From Brooklawnia propionicigenes (GTDB lineage: Bacteria > Actinomycetota > Actinomycetes > Propionibacteriales > Propionibacteriaceae): 64,000 nt of DNA. Positions 26,156 through 33,622 of the stretch are shown piece after piece. The notes below the pieces were generated by a model. The model saw only the letters and a list, made by a program, of their open reading frames with translations, was not told where the DNA came from and ran no database searches. The position numbers and the translations under genes are program-made. The DNA is taken from NCBI RefSeq assembly GCF_030297015.1, contig NZ_AP028056.1, forward strand, positions 1,064,939 to 1,128,938. The letters run 5' to 3'. Every line of letters begins with the position of its first letter. Positions within the stretch are counted from its first letter, which is position 1.

Positions 26156-26908
26156 ATGAACGTCCGCCCTGCTCAGACCGGGGAAGTGATCCTGGTCGGC
26201 GGCGGCCCCGGCGACCCCGACCTGCTCACCGTCGGCGGCCTGCGCGCCCTGCAGCACGCGGACGTCGTTCTGTACGACCACCTCGCCCCACTGGCCTGCC
26301 TGGATGACACCAAGCCCGGCGCCACCCTGATCGACGTCGGCAAGTTGCCCGGCGGACGGCACACCGATCAGGCCAAGATCAACCAGTTACTCATTGAGCA
26401 CGCGCAGACCGGGGCCAGCGTCGTCCGCTTCAAGGGCGGCGACCCGTTCGTGCTGGGCCGCGGCAGCGAGGAGTGGCTGGCCTGCGCCGAGGCCGGCGTC
26501 CCGGTCCGGGTGATCCCCGGCGTCTCCTCGGCGATCGCCGGCCCCGAGCTGGCCGGCATCCCGCTCACCCACCGCGGCCTCACCCAGGGGTTCACCGTGG
26601 TCTCCGGCCACGTCGGCCCGAACCACCCGGCCAGCACCGTGAACTGGCCGGTGGTGGCCAAGACCGCCGGCACCATCGTGATCCTGATGGGGGTTCGACA
26701 CCTGGCCGACATCTGCGCGGCGCTGATCGCCAACGGGTTGGACGCCCAGACGCCGGCCGCCGTCGTCGCGCAGGCGACAACCCCCGACCAGCAGGTCGTC
26801 CGCGGCACCGTGGCCACCCTGCCCGCCCTGGCCGCCGCCGCCGGAATTCAGCCGCCGGCGCTGACCGTGATCGGCTCGGTGGTCGGCCTCGACCTGCTCC
26901 ACCGGTGA
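26156..26908 (+). CDS. cobA: Uroporphyrinogen-III C-methyltransferase
   Basis: SAM-dependent methylation of uroporphyrinogen III at C2 and C7 to precorrin-2, feeding B12 and siroheme. Motifs: GEVILVGGGPGDPDLLTVGGL, ADVVLYDHLA, VVRFKGGDPFVLGRGSEE, VIPGVSSAIAGPELAGIPLTHRG (given in parts: VIPGVSSAIAG, GIPLTHRG) and a GTIVILMGV segment. 250 aa; a stand-alone SUMT with no CysG or HemD fusion. GAAAGGA Shine-Dalgarno. It sits between cobH and hemA and marks the branch to corrins. Confidence 0.95.
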   Translation: MNVRPAQTGEVILVGGGPGDPDLLTVGGLRALQHADVVLYDHLAPLACLDDTKPGATLIDVGKLPGGRHTDQAKINQLLIEHAQTGASVVRFKGGDPFVLGRGSEEWLACAEAGVPVRVIPGVSSAIAGPELAGIPLTHRGLTQGFTVVSGHVGPNHPASTVNWPVVAKTAGTIVILMGVRHLADICAALIANGLDAQTPAAVVAQATTPDQQVVRGTVATLPALAAAAGIQPPALTVIGSVVGLDLLHR

Positions 26909-26991
26909 CCGGCTGCGACCCTTCGCCGGACTGCGAGCGGAGGCCCGCAGCCTCTGCCCCGGTTCGGGTCAACCCGGGGCGAGCGATTACC

Positions 26992-28236
26992 ATGCTGAAC
27001 GTGCCTGTGACCAGCGTTGGCGTGAACCACAACCTAGTAGCCCTGGACGAGCTGGCCAGGTTGAGCGTCGCTTCCGAGAAGATCCTGGCCCGACTCGATC
27101 GGGCCGACGTCCCCGGACGCATCCTGCTGAACACCTGCAATCGCTTCGAGCTGTACGCCGAAACCGAGACCTTCCACGGCGGCCTGGAACTGATCCTCGC
27201 CACGGTCCGCGAGGCGCTGGCACCCGCCGATCGGCACCTGGTCGATCAGTTCGAGGTGTACGCCGCGGACGCCGCCGTCCAGCACCTGCTCGAAGTGGCC
27301 AGCGGCCTGGACTCGATGGTGGTCGGCGAGGCCGAGATCATCGGCCAAGTCCGGGGCGCCCTGGCTGAGGCCGGCCCCCGGGCCAGCGCGGCTCTGCACC
27401 GGCTCTTCGATGCGGCCCTGACCACGGCAAAGGCTGTCGCCAGCGAGAGCGGGCTCGGTGAGGCCGGACGCTCCCTGGCCCAGGTCGGCCTGGACCTGGT
27501 CGAGGCCCGCCACTTCCCTCTGGCCGGACGCCGAGTGCTGCTGATCGGCACCGGCAGCTACGCCCGGGTGGTCATCGCCGCCCTTCTGCGCCGCGGCTGC
27601 ACCGAGCTGTCGGTCTACTCCCCCAGTGGCCGGGCCGAGCAGTTCGCCACCAGCCACGACGTCCGTCCGGTCGCCGAGGACGAGTTGGATGCAGCCCTGG
27701 CCGCCACCGAGCTGGTGATCACCTGCAGCGGCGGACAGCACCGCGGCGAGCCCGTCCTGGGCACCTTCCAGCTGGCCGCCACCCGAGCCGGCGCACCACT
27801 GCTGCCGGTACTGGATCTGTCCTTGTCCGGTGACGTTGCCGCGGACGCCGACAAGCTGGCCAATGTCGACCTCATCGATCTGGACGAGGTGGGCGCCGCC
27901 GCTCCGGCCGCCCAGACCGCGGCCGTGCTGCGAGCTCGTGACCTGGTCAACCGCGGAGTGGAGACCTACCTACATCTGGAGCAGGGACGCCAGGCCAGCC
28001 CGGCAGTCACCGCGATCAGAGCACATGTCACCCAGTTCATCGAGCGGGAGATCGAGTCGGCCAACCGCCGCTACGACGCCGAGACCGCGGCCGCCGTGGC
28101 CCACTCACTGCGCCGGGTGTCGAACGCACTGCTGCACACACCGTCCCTGCGCGCGGCCGAACTGGCCCGCACCGGCGGACTCGACGACTACTCCCACGCC
28201 CTGCAGACCCTCTTCGGAATCGAGATCCCACGATGA
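26992..28236 (+). CDS. hemA: Glutamyl-tRNA reductase (second copy)
   Basis: 414 aa. Catalytic Cys in LLNTCNRFELYAETE (C49), VASGLDSMVVGEAEIIGQV, nucleotide loop LLIGTGSYARVV, C-terminus ALQTLFGIEIPR. Catalyses the same step as the copy at 4427-5653 but differs along its whole length and carries TELVITCSGG where the other has AQVLVACSGR, so the two came from different lineages. The ATG at 26992 is used; a GTG three codons later is possible. It overlaps hemE (ATGA). Confidence 0.95.
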   Translation: MLNVPVTSVGVNHNLVALDELARLSVASEKILARLDRADVPGRILLNTCNRFELYAETETFHGGLELILATVREALAPADRHLVDQFEVYAADAAVQHLLEVASGLDSMVVGEAEIIGQVRGALAEAGPRASAALHRLFDAALTTAKAVASESGLGEAGRSLAQVGLDLVEARHFPLAGRRVLLIGTGSYARVVIAALLRRGCTELSVYSPSGRAEQFATSHDVRPVAEDELDAALAATELVITCSGGQHRGEPVLGTFQLAATRAGAPLLPVLDLSLSGDVAADADKLANVDLIDLDEVGAAAPAAQTAAVLRARDLVNRGVETYLHLEQGRQASPAVTAIRAHVTQFIEREIESANRRYDAETAAAVAHSLRRVSNALLHTPSLRAAELARTGGLDDYSHALQTLFGIEIPR

Positions 28237-29267
28237 GCCAGCCCACCTCTTCGTTGCTGACCGCCTACCGAGGCCAGCCGGTCACCCGGCGTCCTGTGTG
28301 GTTCATGCGGCAGGCCGGACGCTCCCTGCCGGAGTACCGGGCACTGCGCGAAGGCACCTCGATGCTGCAGGCCTGCCTGACCCCCGAGCTGGCCGCCGAG
28401 ATCACCGTCCAGCCGGTCCGCCGCCACGACGTGGACGCCGGCATCTTCTTCTCCGACATCGTGGTGCCGCTGCGGCTGGCCGGAATCGGCGTCGAGATCG
28501 TCCCCGGTGTCGGGCCGGTGCTGGAGTCCCCGATCCGCAGTGCGGCCGACGTGGCAGCCCTCCCCGAACTCGACCCGGACGCCCTGGCGCCGGTCCGCGA
28601 CGGGGTAGCGCTGGCCGTGGCCGAACTCGGCACTACCCCGCTGATCGGCTTCGCCGGCGCCCCGTTCACCCTTGCCTCCTACCTGATCGAGGGCCGGCCC
28701 AACCGCGACCTGCCCGCGACCACAGCTCTACTGGCCGAGGACCCGGAGACCTTCCACCGACTGCTGGGCTGGGTGGCCGGGATCACCGCCACCTTCCTGC
28801 GCGCCCAAGTCGAGGCCGGGGCCGTGGCCCTGCAGCTGTTCGACTCCTGGGTGGGCCGGCTGTCCCCGGCTGAGTACCGCAGCAACGTCCAGCCGCATTC
28901 GGCCGCGGTCTTCGCGGCCATCGCCGACCTGGGCGTCCCCCGGGTGCACTTCGGTACGGCCACCGCGAACCTGCTGCCCGACCTGCTGGCCGCCGGAGCC
29001 GACGTGATCGGCGTGGCCTCCGATCTGGGGCTTGATCAGGCCAATCAGCTGCTGGGCGGGGCCGTCCCGCTGCAGGGGAACCTGGATCCGGCGCTGTTGA
29101 GCGGCGACTGGGCGACCCTCGAAGCGGCCACCCGCGATGTCGTGGCCCGCGGTGCGGCCGCACCCGGCCACGTCTTCAACCTGGGCCACGGCGTCCACCC
29201 GGACACCGACCCGGACGTCCTCACCCGGCTCGTCGAGCTGGTTCACTCGATCCCTCCGGAGAACTGA
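28233..29267 (+). CDS. hemE: Uroporphyrinogen III decarboxylase
   Basis: Removes four carboxylates from uroporphyrinogen III to give coproporphyrinogen III, drawing flux from corrins to heme. Motifs: RRPVWFMRQAGRSLPEYRAL (the PVW-MRQAGR signature), ITVQPVRRHDVDAGIFFSDI, LIGFAGAPFTLASYLIEG, QLFDSWVGRLSP, HFGTATANLLPDL and FNLGHGVHPDTDP. 344 aa, full length. The first pathway gene in this cluster that has no counterpart in the 4.4-11 kb operon. Confidence 0.96.
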   Translation: MSQPTSSLLTAYRGQPVTRRPVWFMRQAGRSLPEYRALREGTSMLQACLTPELAAEITVQPVRRHDVDAGIFFSDIVVPLRLAGIGVEIVPGVGPVLESPIRSAADVAALPELDPDALAPVRDGVALAVAELGTTPLIGFAGAPFTLASYLIEGRPNRDLPATTALLAEDPETFHRLLGWVAGITATFLRAQVEAGAVALQLFDSWVGRLSPAEYRSNVQPHSAAVFAAIADLGVPRVHFGTATANLLPDLLAAGADVIGVASDLGLDQANQLLGGAVPLQGNLDPALLSGDWATLEAATRDVVARGAAAPGHVFNLGHGVHPDTDPDVLTRLVELVHSIPPEN

Positions 29268-29268
29268 C

Positions 29269-30429
29269 ATGCATCCCGCCGCCACCGGACATCCCGGCCA
29301 CGCCCACCCGGGCGCCACTCGTCCCGGCCACGGTCACGGCATCGGCTCGGTGAAGCCGGACGGCTGGGTCTACCAGCGTGCGCCCATGATCATCTACTGG
29401 GAGCTGACCAATGCCTGCGGGCTGGCCTGCCGGCACTGCCGGGCCACCGCGATGCCGGACGCCGCCCCCGGCGAGCTGACCACCGCCGAGGCGATCGCTC
29501 TGCTCGACGACATCCTCGGTTTCGCCGGCCCCGGCGAGGCACTGCCACACGTGGTGATGACCGGCGGCGACCCGCTGCGCCGCGCCGATCTGCCCGAACT
29601 CGTCGCCGCCACCGCCCGCGGGATCGGGGTATCCCTGGCCCCGGCGGTCACCCCGCTGCTCACCCGGGAGCGGATGTTCTGGATGAAGGAGATCGGAATT
29701 CAGGCCATCTCGCTGTCCCTGGACGGCTCCACCGCCGAGTACCACGACGGCGTCCGGATGGTGCCAGGCACCTATGAGGCCACCCTCACCGCCCTGGACG
29801 ATGCAGCTGAGGCCGGCCTGTCGGTGCAGGTGAACACCCTGGTCACCGCCAACACCGCGGCCGACCTGCCGGCGGTCTACGAGCTGCTCAGCACGCACAC
29901 CTTGATGCAGTGGAGCCTGTTCTTCCTGATCTCGATCGGACGCGGCTCCGAGCTGGCTGAACTCAGCCCCGGCGAGGCCGAGCGCTGGCTGCTGTGGGCG
30001 GCCGGGGTGAACAAGGACGCGCCGTTCCGGGTGAAGACCACCGAGGCCATGCACTACCGCCGGCTGGTGACCCAGCCGTTGCTGCGGGCCGGCAAGAGCA
30101 AGGAGGACCTCGAGACGCATCCGATGTCGCGGGCCTTCGGGATCCGGGACGGCAACGGCATCGTCTTCGTCTCCAACCTGGGCGAGGTCACCCCGTCCGG
30201 CTTCCTGCCGATCAGCGTCGGCAACGTCAAGCAGCGCTCGCTGGTCGAGCTGTACCGCGACGATCCGCTGATGCGCGCGCTGCGCGACCCGTCCCAGTTC
30301 AAGGGACGCTGCGGGGTCTGCGAGTTCCAGGATTGGTGCGGCGGCTCCCGGGCCCGCGCCTACGCGTGGACCGGCGATCCGCTGGAATCCGACCCGCTGT
30401 GCCCCTATCAGCCCAAGGCCGGCAAGTGA
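29269..30429 (+). CDS. Radical SAM/SPASM protein of the heme-modifying type
   Basis: 386 aa. A His/Gly-rich N-terminus (MHPAATGHPGHAHPG...) precedes the radical SAM core: IIYWELTNACGLACRHC gives C50-x3-C54-x2-C57 for the 4Fe-4S cluster; then HVVMTGGDPL, ISLSLDGSTAEYHD. A C-terminal SPASM-like set of cysteines occurs (CGVCEFQDWCGG then a final LC about 20 residues on). It resembles the AhbC/AhbD/NirJ group acting on heme precursors. Position between hemE and hemY argues for a tetrapyrrole substrate, for example oxygen-independent coproheme decarboxylation; this is inference. GGAGA upstream, overlap GTGA with hemY. Confidence 0.8.
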   Translation: MHPAATGHPGHAHPGATRPGHGHGIGSVKPDGWVYQRAPMIIYWELTNACGLACRHCRATAMPDAAPGELTTAEAIALLDDILGFAGPGEALPHVVMTGGDPLRRADLPELVAATARGIGVSLAPAVTPLLTRERMFWMKEIGIQAISLSLDGSTAEYHDGVRMVPGTYEATLTALDDAAEAGLSVQVNTLVTANTAADLPAVYELLSTHTLMQWSLFFLISIGRGSELAELSPGEAERWLLWAAGVNKDAPFRVKTTEAMHYRRLVTQPLLRAGKSKEDLETHPMSRAFGIRDGNGIVFVSNLGEVTPSGFLPISVGNVKQRSLVELYRDDPLMRALRDPSQFKGRCGVCEFQDWCGGSRARAYAWTGDPLESDPLCPYQPKAGK

Positions 30430-31916
30430 AGCTGCTGGTCGTCGGTGGCGGGATCGCCGGGCTGGCTGCAGCCTGGGAGGCCATCGCTCGGCCCGGCACC
30501 GAAGTGGTGCTGGTCGAGGCCGACGCGCGCCTGGGCGGCAAGCTGCAGACCGAGAACACGGACGGTTTCCTGATCGAGCACGGCCCGGACTCGTTCGTCA
30601 GCTACCGTCCGGCCGCGGCCCAGCTGGCTCGCGAGGTCGGCCTGGGCGACGATCTGATCGGCACCTCCGGAACCCGTCAGGTCTACCTGCGCTCGCGGGA
30701 GCGGCTGCGTCCGATCCCGGCCGGGATGGGCATGGTGCTGCCGACTCGGCTGCTGCCGTTCGCCACCACCGGCATCCTCTCGGTGGCCGCCAAGCTGCGC
30801 GCCGGGCTCGACCTGATCTTGCCCCGCCAACTTGGGGCGGACGACGTGGCCATCGGCGCTTTCCTGCGCCGCCGGCTCGGCGGCGGCATCGTCACCGGCT
30901 TCGCCGACCCCATGGTCGGTGGCATCTACGGAGCCAGCGTGGACGAGCTGAGCCTGGACGCCGTCCTGCCCAGCCTGCGCTCGGACGAGGCCACCCACCG
31001 CAGCCTGATCCTGGCCTCGCTGGCTTCGGGCCGGAAGGCTCGCGCCGCCCGCCGGGCCTCGGGTACCCGCGGACCGGGCTCGCCCTTCCAAACCCTGCGC
31101 GGCGGTCTGGGCTCCTTGGTGGACGCGCTCGCCACCCAGCTCACCGCGGCCGGCGCCGACCTGCGCACCGGCGTCTCGGTGCTCTCGCTGACCCGAACCG
31201 AGGGCGGCGAAGCGCACGCCGAACTGAGCGACGGAACCGTGATCGAGGCCGACGCGGTGGTGCTGGCCGGCGGCGTCCGCAGCAGCGCCGAACTGCTGGC
31301 CGAAGCCGTCCCTTCCGCCGCGGACGCCCTGGCCGAGGTGCCGCTGGCTACCTCAAACGTGATCAACCTGGGCTACCGGGCCTCGGCCTTCCCGGCTCCG
31401 GTGACCACCCACGGCTGGCTCGAAGCGCAGGACGCCCCGATCAGCGGCGTCACGGTCAGCTCGGCCAAGTGGGCCGGACGCGCCGAGGGTGATCAGGTGC
31501 TGATCCGCGCGTTCGTCCCCGAACGCCTCGGCCGGATCGCCACCGCCGAGTCCGACGAGCTGCTGGCTACGGTGATCGCCCACGTCGGCACCGTGCTGGG
31601 CGCCACGCAAGCCCCGTTCCTGACCCGGCTCACCCGCTGGCGGTCGGTGATGCCGAAGTACACAGTCGGCCATCTGGATCGGATCGCCACCGCCGAGGCC
31701 GCCCTGGCCGCGCTGCCCACCTGGCGGATCGCCGGGTCGGCGTTGCGCGGGGTCGGGGTGCCCGACTGCATCGCCGACGGACGTCGCCAAGCCGCGGCAA
31801 CCCTGGACGCCGCCGCCAACTCAGAGACCTCCGCCACTGCCACTCCCAGCTCAGAAGCCACCCCCACCCCACAGGCCACCCCAGCCCGAGCAACCGGAGT
31901 TAGGGTCGATTCATGA
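30426..31916 (+). CDS. hemY: Coproporphyrinogen III oxidase (coproporphyrin-forming) CgoX/HemY
   Basis: FAD-dependent oxidation of coproporphyrinogen III to coproporphyrin III in the Gram-positive heme branch. Dinucleotide fold at the very start (KLLVVGGGIAGLAAAWEA), then LGGKLQTENTDGFLIEHGPDS, GFADPMVGGIYGASVDELS, FQTLRGGLGSLVDAL and C-terminal RIAGSALRGVGVPDCIADG. 496 aa with an unusual Ser/Thr/Pro/Ala-rich tail after residue 460. GTG start overlapping the previous stop (GTGA). Confidence 0.93.
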   Translation: MKLLVVGGGIAGLAAAWEAIARPGTEVVLVEADARLGGKLQTENTDGFLIEHGPDSFVSYRPAAAQLAREVGLGDDLIGTSGTRQVYLRSRERLRPIPAGMGMVLPTRLLPFATTGILSVAAKLRAGLDLILPRQLGADDVAIGAFLRRRLGGGIVTGFADPMVGGIYGASVDELSLDAVLPSLRSDEATHRSLILASLASGRKARAARRASGTRGPGSPFQTLRGGLGSLVDALATQLTAAGADLRTGVSVLSLTRTEGGEAHAELSDGTVIEADAVVLAGGVRSSAELLAEAVPSAADALAEVPLATSNVINLGYRASAFPAPVTTHGWLEAQDAPISGVTVSSAKWAGRAEGDQVLIRAFVPERLGRIATAESDELLATVIAHVGTVLGATQAPFLTRLTRWRSVMPKYTVGHLDRIATAEAALAALPTWRIAGSALRGVGVPDCIADGRRQAAATLDAAANSETSATATPSSEATPTPQATPARATGVRVDS

Positions 31917-32569
31917 CTGATGCGATCAGCTACACCTGCTATGCCGTCTTCACCCGCCGCGCCCCGGTGCCGGTGGACGTGGCCGCCGACGTCACCGAGC
32001 TGATCGGCGAACTTGCCGAGCTCGGCGTGACCACCCGCGGCCTGTACGACGTGCACGGGATGCCGGCCAAGGCCGACCTGCTGGTGTGGCTGCACGGCGA
32101 CTCGGCCGAGCGGCTGCAGGAGGCGCAGCGCCGCTTCCAGCGGGAGGCGCTGGGCGGAGCGGTCGAGCTGACCTGGTCCGGCTTCGGCGTGCACCGGCAG
32201 GCCGAGTTCAGCCGCGAGCACGTCCCGGCTTTCCTGCGCGGCGCCGAGCCGAAGACCTGGCTGACCGTCTACCCGTTCGTCCGCTCGTACGAGTGGTATC
32301 TGCTGCCCGAGGACGAGCGTCGCGCCTTGTTGGCCGAGCATGGCGCGCAGGGACGCGACTTCCCGCAGGTGCTGAGCAACACGGTGGCCGCCTTCGCGCT
32401 GGGCGACTACGAGTGGCTGCTGGCCCTGGAGGCCGACGAGCTGGTCGACCTGACCGACCTGATGCGGCATCTGCGCGGCTCCGGCGCGCGCCGGCACGTC
32501 CGCCTCGAGGTGCCGTTCTTCACCGGACACCGGATCAGCCCGTCCGACCTGCCCCGCGTGCTGCGATGA
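31913..32569 (+). CDS. hemQ: Coproheme decarboxylase ChdC/HemQ
   Basis: Last step of the coproporphyrin-dependent route: two oxidative decarboxylations of coproheme to heme b, using peroxide. 218 aa of the chlorite-dismutase fold: YTCYAVFTRR, then a VELTWSGFGVHRQAEFS stretch, YPFVRSYEWYLLPEDERRALLAEHG (Tyr and the WYLLP motif of ChdC) and VAAFALGDYEWLLALEADELVDLTDLMRHLR (in parts: FALGDYEWLLALEAD; LVDLTDLMRHLR). Actinobacterial type. Coupled to hemY and hemH by ATGA overlaps. Confidence 0.93.
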   Translation: MTDAISYTCYAVFTRRAPVPVDVAADVTELIGELAELGVTTRGLYDVHGMPAKADLLVWLHGDSAERLQEAQRRFQREALGGAVELTWSGFGVHRQAEFSREHVPAFLRGAEPKTWLTVYPFVRSYEWYLLPEDERRALLAEHGAQGRDFPQVLSNTVAAFALGDYEWLLALEADELVDLTDLMRHLRGSGARRHVRLEVPFFTGHRISPSDLPRVLR

Positions 32570-33612
32570 CCGACGCCGTCCTGCTGCTCGGTTTCGGCGG
32601 CCCCGAGGGGATCGATGAGGTGGTGCCGTTCCTGGAGCGGGTCACCGTCGGACGCGGGATTCCGCCCGAGCGGCTGGTCGAGGTCGGCCAGCACTACTTC
32701 ACTCTCGGCGGGGTGAGCCCGCTGAACGCGCAGAACCGGGCGTTGCGGACGGCGCTGGCCGAGGCTCTGGACGCTGCCGGCTCGCCGATCGAGGTGGCCC
32801 TGGCCAATCGGAACTCGCCGCCGTTCGTGCCGGACGTCTTGGCCGAGCTGGCCGCCGCCGGACGCCGCGAGATCCTGGCCGTGGCCACGGCGGCCTACTC
32901 CGGCTACTCCAGCTGTCGGCAGTACCGGGAGGATCTGGGGACCGCACTCGCCTCGGCCGACCTGGGCCTGAGCGTCCGCAAGCTGGGCCCGTTCTACGAC
33001 CTGCCGGAGTTCGCCGGCACCATCGCCGCGCTGCTCCTCGAGTCGCTGCCCGATGACATCTCACTCGATGACCCCGGCACCCGGTTGGTCTTCACCACTC
33101 ATTCGGTGCCGACCTCGGCAGCTCGGGCGTCCGGCCCGTCCGGGGATGCCTACGTCAACCAGCACCGCTGGGTGGCCGAGCAGGTGGTGAGGCACCTGGC
33201 CGAGGCCATCGACGTCACCAAGCCGTGGGAGCTGGTCTTCCAGTCGCGCAGCGGCCCGCCGACCATGCCCTGGCTGGAGCCGGACGTGAACGACGCGCTG
33301 CGGGCCTACGCCGCCGAGGGCGCCACGGCCGTGGTGCTGGTGCCGATCGGCTTCCTTTCCGATCACATGGAGGTGATCTGGGACCTGGACACCCAGGCCC
33401 GCGATACCGCCGCTGAGCTGGGCATTCGCCTGGTCCGGACGCCGGCCGTGGGCACCGATCCACGCTTCGTGGCCGCCCTGGCGCGGCGGATCGCCGCCGA
33501 GTTGGCTGCGCCGTCCCCGGAGCCGGGGGCTGGCGACTTCTGCTCCGGTGGTTGCTGCGCGAACCCGCGCCGCGAGCTGCCGACCGTGCCCGGGACGGGG
33601 CTGCGTCGATGA
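32566..33612 (+). CDS. hemH: Coproporphyrin III ferrochelatase CpfC/HemH with Fe-S ligands
   Basis: Inserts Fe(II) into coproporphyrin III. 348 aa: AVLLLGFGGPEGIDEVVPFLE at the start, ATAAYSGYSSCRQYRED (the Cys here is the internal ligand of the actinobacterial 2Fe-2S cluster), FTTHSVPTSAA, FQSRSGPPTMPWLEPD and VVLVPIGFLSDHMEVIWDLD (in parts). The C-terminus DFCSGGCCANPR supplies the remaining Cys ligands. ATG overlaps hemQ stop. Confidence 0.95.
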   Translation: MTDAVLLLGFGGPEGIDEVVPFLERVTVGRGIPPERLVEVGQHYFTLGGVSPLNAQNRALRTALAEALDAAGSPIEVALANRNSPPFVPDVLAELAAAGRREILAVATAAYSGYSSCRQYREDLGTALASADLGLSVRKLGPFYDLPEFAGTIAALLLESLPDDISLDDPGTRLVFTTHSVPTSAARASGPSGDAYVNQHRWVAEQVVRHLAEAIDVTKPWELVFQSRSGPPTMPWLEPDVNDALRAYAAEGATAVVLVPIGFLSDHMEVIWDLDTQARDTAAELGIRLVRTPAVGTDPRFVAALARRIAAELAAPSPEPGAGDFCSGGCCANPRRELPTVPGTGLRR

Positions 33613-33622
33613 GGTTGTGGTG

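Noticed and set aside
26473-26991. Upstream extension of the second hemA across cobA
   Set aside because: The extension is out of frame over cobA, low-complexity and Arg/Gly-rich; HemA homology starts only at 26992.
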